A stretch of DNA of 64,000 nt from Planctomycetota bacterium. GTDB lineage: Bacteria > Planctomycetota > J058. The notes beneath the pieces were generated by a model, which worked only from the letters and a program-made list of their open reading frames with translations, was not told the origin of the DNA and did no database searches. Shown here piece after piece: positions 58,323 through 64,000 of the stretch; positions within the stretch are counted from its first letter, which is position 1; every line of letters starts with the position of its first letter. The translations under genes were made by a program, and so were the position numbers. Where the stretch lies: assembly GCA_023954375.1 (NCBI GenBank), contig JAMLIC010000037.1, positions 1 through 64,000 of the forward strand, in the 5' to 3' direction.

Positions 58323-59932
58323 CACTGCCTCCCCACGGGAGTCGTCCGGTACTCGGTCACGAGCGCCTTGTCCCGCTCGTGACGCCGCTCGAGCACGGCG
58401 TGGGCCTCGAGCCACCACCGCGGCGCGGGTGGGTCGTCGGCCAGCCGGTGGACCTCGATCACCATCACGCGCCGGTGGGTCGCGGCGAGCCGCGCCAGGT
58501 CCTCTTCGCTGCGGCCGCCGAGCTGGCCGACCCAGGCGACCACGCGGGGGCCGGGCGCCCCCGCGAGCGGCACCTGCGCGGCGCGGGCCACGCCCGCCAC
58601 CCCCGACGGGATCGACTGCACGATCACCAGGTCGTCGGGCTCGCAGCGGCGCGCGACGATGGCCCCGAGCTCGCGGTAGGGCGACCCGTTGCGCGACCGA
58701 TGGGTGTGGAGCGTCCGGGTGGCCATGGCGCACCCGGCGACCAGCGCCAGCACCGCGGCCGCGCGCCGCCGCGGCGTGAGCCGGCCCAGGGCCACGCCGA
58801 GCAGGAGGACGACCGCCGGCAGGGCGGCGAGCCCGAACCGCGGGAAGCAGGCCGCCTGCGTGCCCTGGAGCAGGTCGAACACGACGACCCCGAGCGGCGG
58901 GGCCAGCGCCGCGGCCCAGAGCAGGCCCCGGGGGCCCCCGATCGGCCGGCTCGGGCGCGGCAGGCGCCGCGCGGCGAGGGCCAGCGCGACGAGCGCCACC
59001 AGCTGCAGGGCCTCGAACCGGCGCGGGACGAGGTCCCAGGTGCCCCGGAGCGACACCTGCCGCCAGAGGAGGAGCGCCGGCCAGTGCGGCTGATAGGGGC
59101 CGTCGTTGTCGAGCCAGCCGCCGGTCACCCGCCAGGCGCCCATGAGCTCGGGCAGCAGCGCGTACCACGGGGCCGCGACGAGCGCCGTGACCGCCGCGCA
59201 GCCCAGCGCGGTGGCGCGGCGGGCCCGCCCCGGCCAGACGAGCAGCCAGCAGGCGAGCGGCGCCCAGAGGAAGAGGAAGAAGTAGTGCGTGAGGAGCCCC
59301 GCCGCCCCGGCCACGACCAGGCCGGCCGCGGCGCCGCGCGACCCGCGCTCGTGGAGCCGCAGCGCGCAGGCGATGAGCGCCGCGCAGCAGAGGAGCAGGA
59401 GGCCGTACATGCGCCCCTCGGTGCCGTAGTAGACGGACAGCGGCAGGAGCGCGTAGAGCGCGCAGACGGGCACCACGGCCGCGCGACCGCCGAGGCGCCG
59501 GGCGAGCCAGGCGAGGAGGGGCAGCGCCGCGAGGGCCGCCAGCGCCGTGAAGGCGCGGACGGCCGCGTCGCTCGTGCCGGCGACGCGCACCCAGGCCGCC
59601 AGGAGCAGGTAGTAGAGCGGCGGGCTCGTGTCGGAGCGCCGCACCGCGTCGACGACGCGAGCCGGCCCGGCGGCCGGGTCGACCTCGAGGTAGCGCGCGT
59701 ACTCCGCCAGCGGCCGGGGCCCCGGCGCCTCGACGAAGTCACCCTTCGCCGGGTCCGCCAGGCTGGCCGGGTGCTCCAGGCTGTGGCCGGTGGCCATGGC
59801 GAGCGAGAACAGCTCGTCGCCCCAGAGCGCGTGCCGATCGAGGAACAGGCCGCGCGCCGCCCCCGCCACGACCAGCAGCGCGAGGACGGGCGCGGCCCGG
59901 CGGGCGCGCGCGGCGAGCCGCGCCTGCCTCAC
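58322..59932 (-). CDS. GT-C-type membrane glycosyltransferase (GT39/ArnT-like)
   Basis: 536 residues, about eleven membrane helices. The first loop holds HALWGDELFSLAMATGH, the D-E motif of GT39/ArnT-like enzymes. RRSDTSPPLYYLLLAAW and STGT-like YYGTEGRMYG follow, also typical. The C-terminal periplasmic domain of about 120 residues contains VIVQSIPSGVAGV. It should transfer a sugar from a lipid-phosphate donor on the outer face of the membrane. GTG 59932 overlaps the preceding stop (GTGA). Confidence 0.82.
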   Translation of the reverse strand: MRQARLAARARRAAPVLALLVVAGAARGLFLDRHALWGDELFSLAMATGHSLEHPASLADPAKGDFVEAPGPRPLAEYARYLEVDPAAGPARVVDAVRRSDTSPPLYYLLLAAWVRVAGTSDAAVRAFTALAALAALPLLAWLARRLGGRAAVVPVCALYALLPLSVYYGTEGRMYGLLLLCCAALIACALRLHERGSRGAAAGLVVAGAAGLLTHYFFLFLWAPLACWLLVWPGRARRATALGCAAVTALVAAPWYALLPELMGAWRVTGGWLDNDGPYQPHWPALLLWRQVSLRGTWDLVPRRFEALQLVALVALALAARRLPRPSRPIGGPRGLLWAAALAPPLGVVVFDLLQGTQAACFPRFGLAALPAVVLLLGVALGRLTPRRRAAAVLALVAGCAMATRTLHTHRSRNGSPYRELGAIVARRCEPDDLVIVQSIPSGVAGVARAAQVPLAGAPGPRVVAWVGQLGGRSEEDLARLAATHRRVMVIEVHRLADDPPAPRWWLEAHAVLERRHERDKALVTEYRTTPVGRQ

Positions 59933-61446
59933 GCGGCGACCTGCCGCGGCCCGGGCGGGGCCTGCCGATGCGTGGCCGCCTGGAGCGCCGCCGGGCCGTG
60001 GGCGGTCGCCCCGCGCGCCCCGCGGGCGACGGCGGCGGCGTAGGGGCCGCGGCCGAACAGGCGCGCGCGAAGGAGGTCCCAGAGCACCCGCGCGTAGCCG
60101 CCGCCGACGCTCGCCAGGCGGAACGACGAGGCGCCCATGTCTGGGCCGCGGCCGACCCAGGAGGCCGGCACCTCCTCGACGTCGAGGCCCATGAGGACCG
60201 GCAGGAGCCCGGTCTCCGCGTTCGCCGCGAAGCCCGGCTGCACCATGGGCAGCCGCTGCAGGACCTCGCGCCGCGCGAGCTTCATGTTGTTCGTCAGGTC
60301 GCGGAACCGGGACCGCAGGAGCAGCCGCGCCAGCAGGTGGAAGGCGCGGTTCGCCACGAGCTTCGCCAGCGGGTAGTGGCGCACGACGGCCGAGCGCGAG
60401 AAGCGGCTGCCGACGGCGACGTCGCGGCCCCGCGCCGCCGCGTCGAACAGGTCGCGCACCTCGGGCAGGAGGTGCTGGAAGTCGCAGTCGAGCGTCAGCA
60501 CCCAGCGCCCGGTCGCCGCCCGGAAGCCGTCGGCCAGCGCGCGGCCGACGCCGTTGGGAGGCTCGCGCAGGACGGGCCGCACCCGCGGGTCCTCGGCCGC
60601 GAGGCGGGCCATGACGTCGCGCGTCCCGTCGCTGCTCGAGTCGTCGACGAGGATGACCTCGTGCAGGTAGGGGTCGTACTGCGCCCGGAGGGCCTCGACG
60701 AGCGGTCCGATGTTCATCTCCTCGTTGCGGCACGGCACGACGACCGAGACGGCGCCGAGGAGCGCCTCGTGGTCGGCCATCCGCGGGGCCGCGCGGCGCG
60801 CCTCTCGCGGCGGGCGCTGGGCGCGGACGACCACGCGGCGCGACAGCGCCCGCAGGCCGGGCGCCTGCTCGAGGAGCGTCGAGAGATGCCGCGCGGCCGC
60901 GCCGCGGCCGGGGACCAGGTCCTCGAAGCCCACGGCCACGCGCACGAAGCCGAGCTCGGAGAGCAGCTCGATGAGCTCCGCTCGCGGCGGGACGCGCCCC
61001 GCCGCCAGCGGCCGCCAGGGGTTCGGGTCGACCAGGAGGAGCTGCCCCCCGGGCGCGAGGAGCTCCAGGGCGAGGACCAGCAGGTCGGCGTCGCCGGCCT
61101 CGAGGAGGCCGCGGGCGACCACGAGGTCGAACGTCCGCCCGGCGAGCGGCCCCGGGAGGCCGCTCAGGGCCAGGTGCTCGGCCTCGGGCGGGAGCCCGGC
61201 CGGGCGCGGGGCGTCGCGGTCGAGGGTCGCGGCCGTGATCGGGCACTCGCCGCGCGTCGCCCGCGCGAGCGCGCGGGCGAGGCGGCCGTCGCCGCAGCCG
61301 AGCTCGAGGATGCGGTCGCCCGGGACGACGTGCGCGAGGTGGCGCAGCCGCCGGGCCAGGTCGAGGAGGGCCTCGTCGCCCTCCTGGTCGTCGCGCCGCG
61401 CCCGCTCCGCGCAGGCCAGCGCGCGCTCGAGCGCGGCGTGGCTCAC
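59929..61446 (-). CDS. Methyltransferase-GT2 glycosyltransferase fusion
   Basis: 505 residues. Residues about 1-215 form a class I SAM methyltransferase with motif I ILELGCGDGRLAR and a post-motif LLAPGGQLLLVDPNPW. Residues about 233-450 form a family-2 glycosyltransferase of the dolichyl/polyprenyl-phosphate mannose synthase type: VSVVVPCRNEEMNI, ILVDDSSSDGT and DCDFQH (the metal-binding D-x-D near 320). There is no membrane helix at the end, unlike many relatives. The fusion may methylate and load a sugar for the two GT-C enzymes that follow, which is inference. GTG 61446 overlaps the epimerase stop by four bases. Confidence 0.85.
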   Translation of the reverse strand: MSHAALERALACAERARRDDQEGDEALLDLARRLRHLAHVVPGDRILELGCGDGRLARALARATRGECPITAATLDRDAPRPAGLPPEAEHLALSGLPGPLAGRTFDLVVARGLLEAGDADLLVLALELLAPGGQLLLVDPNPWRPLAAGRVPPRAELIELLSELGFVRVAVGFEDLVPGRGAAARHLSTLLEQAPGLRALSRRVVVRAQRPPREARRAAPRMADHEALLGAVSVVVPCRNEEMNIGPLVEALRAQYDPYLHEVILVDDSSSDGTRDVMARLAAEDPRVRPVLREPPNGVGRALADGFRAATGRWVLTLDCDFQHLLPEVRDLFDAAARGRDVAVGSRFSRSAVVRHYPLAKLVANRAFHLLARLLLRSRFRDLTNNMKLARREVLQRLPMVQPGFAANAETGLLPVLMGLDVEEVPASWVGRGPDMGASSFRLASVGGGYARVLWDLLRARLFGRGPYAAAVARGARGATAHGPAALQAATHRQAPPGPRQVAA

Positions 61447-62516
61447 GCGGCCACCGTCGCGGGCAGGGCGGCGCGGTCCCGCCAGGCCTGCACGAGCTCC
61501 AAGAAGATGTCGTCGAGCGAGCGCGTGATGCGCCACTGCGGGTAGTGGGCGCGGAAGCGGCCGAGGTCGCTGATGTAGCAGACGTGGTCGCCCTGCCGGG
61601 CGACGTCGACGTACTGCGTGCGCGCGGGCTGGCCGGTGATCGCCTCGAGCCGCGCCAACGCCTCCAGGATCGAGCACGAGTTCTCGCGCCCGCCGCCCAG
61701 GTTGTAGACCTCGCCGGGCCGCGGGGCCTCGTAGACGGCCTCGATCGCCAGCGCCACGTCGACGCTGTGCAGGTTGTCCCGCACCTGCTTGCCCTTGTAG
61801 CCGTAGATCTGGTACGTGCGGCCGAGCACGTGGGCCTTCGTCAGGTAGGCGAGGAAGCCGTGCAGCTCGACCGCCGAGTGGTCCGGGCCGGTCATGCAGC
61901 CGCAGCGCAGGCTGACCGTCCGCAGGCCGAAGTAGCGCCCGTACTCCTGGACGAGGACGTCGGCGGCCACCTTGCTGGCGCCGAAGAGCGAGTGCTTGGA
62001 GCGGTCGATGCGCATGTCCTCGCGCACGCCGTCATGGTCCTCCGGCCGGGCGTAGTCCCAGCGCGTCGGCAGCTCGACCATGGGCAGCTCGTTGGGGGCG
62101 TCGCCGTAGACCTTGTTCGTCGACATGTGCACGAAGACGGCGTCGGGGCTGTGCTGGCGCACGGCCTCGAGCACGTTGAGCGTCCCGGTGGCGTTCACGT
62201 CGAAGTCGTCGAAGGGCCGGCGGGCCGCGAGGTCGTGGCTCGGCTGGGCGGCGCAGTGGACCACGAGGTCGAACGGCCCCTCCTCGCGGAAGAGGCGGGC
62301 CACGGCGGCGCGGTCGCGGACGTCGAGCGGCACGTGCCGGTAGCGCCGCGTGCTCGAGAGGAGCAGGTCGCGCGTGCGCGTCGTGTCGCCCTCCGGGCCG
62401 AACAGGTCGGCGCGGAAGTTGTTGTCCGCGCCGACGACACGCGTCGCGCGGCGGTCGAAGTGACGGACGAGCTCCGAGCCGATGAGCCCGCTCGAGCCGG
62501 TGATGAAGACCCTCAT
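61443..62516 (-). CDS. NAD-dependent nucleotide-sugar epimerase (CDP-paratose 2-epimerase-like)
   Basis: 357 residues, extended SDR. The NAD motif is ITGSSGLIGSE. Family patterns include NNFRADLFGPEGDT, STNKVYGDAPN and KGKQVRDNLHS. The catalytic Y-x3-K position reads F178-G-A-S-K182, so the expected Tyr is Phe. The rest of this subgroup pattern (HSLFGASKVAADVLVQEYG) is intact. It would supply a modified sugar nucleotide to the operon. ATG 62516 follows AGGAG and overlaps the preceding stop (ATGA). Confidence 0.88.
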   Translation of the reverse strand: MRVFITGSSGLIGSELVRHFDRRATRVVGADNNFRADLFGPEGDTTRTRDLLLSSTRRYRHVPLDVRDRAAVARLFREEGPFDLVVHCAAQPSHDLAARRPFDDFDVNATGTLNVLEAVRQHSPDAVFVHMSTNKVYGDAPNELPMVELPTRWDYARPEDHDGVREDMRIDRSKHSLFGASKVAADVLVQEYGRYFGLRTVSLRCGCMTGPDHSAVELHGFLAYLTKAHVLGRTYQIYGYKGKQVRDNLHSVDVALAIEAVYEAPRPGEVYNLGGGRENSCSILEALARLEAITGQPARTQYVDVARQGDHVCYISDLGRFRAHYPQWRITRSLDDIFLELVQAWRDRAALPATVAA

Positions 62517-64000
62517 GGACTGCTCCTGCGGACGGGTTGACGGGCGGGCGCGTGGTAGACGACCCAGCCCGGGGGGAGGACGGTGGCCCGCGCCTGCCGC
62601 AGCCGGCCCGCGTAGTTCGCGTGCGCGTCCGTGCGGCGGTCGGGGTGGACGAAGCGGTAGGCGAAGACCTGCCAGGCGCGGCGGCGGGAGGTCGCCTCGT
62701 ACCCGCGGTACATGGCCGGGTTCTGCCAGCGGAGGTCCGCGCCAGGCGGCGGGGCGGCGCCGGCCCGGGCCCGCTCGACCGCGCGGAGGAGGTGCGGCGC
62801 GAGCGGCCCGAGGGGCGGGGTGACGCTGGCGGCCGAGGCGGCCACGTCCTCGCGCATGAGGCGGTCGCGCAGGGTCTGCGACCAGGCGCGCGCCGCCGCG
62901 GGCGAGACCGGGCGCCCCTCCTCGCGGGCGGCCTCCTCGATGAGCGCCGGGTCGACGCCGATGCGGGGCGGGCAGCCGTCGATCAGCACGACCTCGCCCG
63001 GGTGCTCGTCGAGGAACTCGCGCCGGACGGGGGCGATGCTCTGCACCGGGACGCCGGCGTAGAGGGTGAGCCGCAGGTGCTGGTCGGGCGTCGCGTAGAG
63101 GCGCGCGCCGGGGGCCAGGTCCGCCCGGCGCAGGTGCTCGAGGGCCGAGCGCAGGCCCTCGTCGTCCGGCCGCGCCGCGGCGAGCGCGCACGCGGTCGGG
63201 GCGAGCGCCAGGGCGCCCAGGACGAGCGCCGGGACGAGGCGCGGCAGGCCCGCGGCGCGCGCGGCCCCGCAGGCGAGGAGGGCCGCGAGCACGAGCGCCG
63301 GCCCGCCGAACCCGAGCGTCAGGCGCCACAGGTAGAAGCTGGGCGCCGGCGCCAGGGCCACGAACGCGGCGCCGACGGCGACGATCCACAGCGCCAGGAG
63401 GCCGGCGGGGCGGGCCACGCGCGCGGCGCCGCGAGCCGCCGCCCCCGGCGCGCGGGCGAGGAGGGGCGTCGCCGCCGCGGCCACGACGAGCGCGACCAGG
63501 CATGGACGCCCGACGAGGTAGCCCCGGGCGTCCTCGAGCGTGAGGAGGTCGCGGGCGGCGGGCACGCGCGGCAGGGCGTCGAGCGCGCCCGTGAGGACGA
63601 GCCACGGGACGGCGCCCAGGGCGGTGAGCCCGCCGACCAGGGCCAGCGGGGCGACCGCGCGGCGGCCGAGCGTCACGGGCAGCCACAGCGCCGCGACGGC
63701 GCAGGCGCCGGCGGCGGTCACGGGGTGCGTGTGGAAGAGGAGGACGAGCGCGAGCGCCAGCAGGGCCGCGTCGCGCCGCCGCCCGCGCTGGCCGAGGCGC
63801 CAGAGCGCCAGGCAGCAGAGGGTGCTCAGGAGGAGGGTGGCGGAGTAGTAGCGCGCCTGGGCGCCCACGCGCACGCAGGGCGGGGTGAAGGCGGCCAGGG
63901 CGGCCGCCGCGAGCGCCGCGTCGTGGCCGAGCATGGCGCGCCCGGCGAGCCACGCGGCCAGGATGAACAGCGCAGCGAACACCAGCGCGGGGGCGCGCGC
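62513..64000 (-). CDS. Polytopic membrane glycosyltransferase-like protein (5' end off the window)
   Basis: At least 495 residues; the frame stays open to the right edge, so the N-terminus is missing. It has eight or more membrane helices in the first 290 visible residues, with loop GAQARYYSATLLLSTL. A soluble C-terminal region of about 200 residues follows (LYATPDQHLRLTLYAGVPV, VVLIDGCPPRIGVD). The layout is that of GT-C enzymes, but the diagnostic first loop is outside the window. It overlaps the epimerase start by four bases, so it is upstream in the same operon. Confidence 0.72.
   Translation of the reverse strand, partial: ARAPALVFAALFILAAWLAGRAMLGHDAALAAAALAAFTPPCVRVGAQARYYSATLLLSTLCCLALWRLGQRGRRRDAALLALALVLLFHTHPVTAAGACAVAALWLPVTLGRRAVAPLALVGGLTALGAVPWLVLTGALDALPRVPAARDLLTLEDARGYLVGRPCLVALVVAAAATPLLARAPGAAARGAARVARPAGLLALWIVAVGAAFVALAPAPSFYLWRLTLGFGGPALVLAALLACGAARAAGLPRLVPALVLGALALAPTACALAAARPDDEGLRSALEHLRRADLAPGARLYATPDQHLRLTLYAGVPVQSIAPVRREFLDEHPGEVVLIDGCPPRIGVDPALIEEAAREEGRPVSPAAARAWSQTLRDRLMREDVAASAASVTPPLGPLAPHLLRAVERARAGAAPPPGADLRWQNPAMYRGYEATSRRRAWQVFAYRFVHPDRRTDAHANYAGRLRQARATVLPPGWVVYHAPARQPVRRSSP

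Overview
The window is about 74% GC with almost wall-to-wall genes on both strands, many GTG/TTG starts and many 1-17 nt gene overlaps. It carries six Hanks-type Ser/Thr kinases, an FHA protein, a GAF-SpoIIE phosphatase and an ECF-type sigma factor with a zinc-finger partner. Short secreted proteins of the 'LKNGR...I.G.V' type and kinases with a small N-terminal helical module point to a high-GC Planctomycetota lineage; Myxococcota is the main alternative. No rRNA, tRNA, CRISPR array, integrase or transposase was recognised, so this reads as chromosome rather than a mobile element.

Layout. 0-4 kb: a secreted protein, a TerB-like protein and a metallo-beta-lactamase/cyclic-nucleotide-binding fusion. 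3.9-10.3 kb: two overlapping receptor-like kinases, the second with a long TPR ectodomain. 10.4-15.7 kb: a housekeeping operon on the minus strand (dgt, PIN/TRAM membrane protein, fused ispDF, cysS). 15.8-20.4 kb: ferredoxin, GAF-GAF-SpoIIE phosphatase, sigma/zinc-finger pair and FHA protein. 20.4-25.3 kb: membrane protein, kinase, a response regulator fused to a photoactive-yellow-protein-like domain, and a zinc dehydrogenase. 25.3-27 kb: a hairpin-rich leader and rsgA. 27-31.5 kb: a molbindin / WD40-kinase / sulfite dehydrogenase / dihaem cytochrome c operon. 31.6-33.1 kb: two lipoproteins.

33.4-42.1 kb holds a three-gene membrane module: an NfeD/YqiJ-like protein, a flotillin and a 1801-residue AAA+ ATPase. 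Opposite it, 42.2-51.6 kb is a second module: a membrane kinase, a zinc-ribbon/OmpA/peptidoglycan-binding protein, a large unknown protein with a possible Cys-His-Asp site, and a soluble kinase with two FHA domains. 51.6-54.6 kb: a secreted M20 peptidase, an alpha/beta hydrolase and an RRM protein. 54.8-64 kb is a tightly overlapping minus-strand surface-glycan operon (four polytopic, mostly GT-C-like proteins, a methyltransferase-GT2 fusion, and a nucleotide-sugar epimerase) that runs off the right edge.

The strongest candidates for something undescribed are the REC-PYP fusion at 23.2-24.0 kb, the kinase-bracketed OmpA/unknown-protein module at 42.2-51.6 kb, and the flotillin/giant-ATPase module with its own promoter and inverted repeat. 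A 50-bp repeat sits just downstream of the stop codons of two unrelated genes 33 kb apart.
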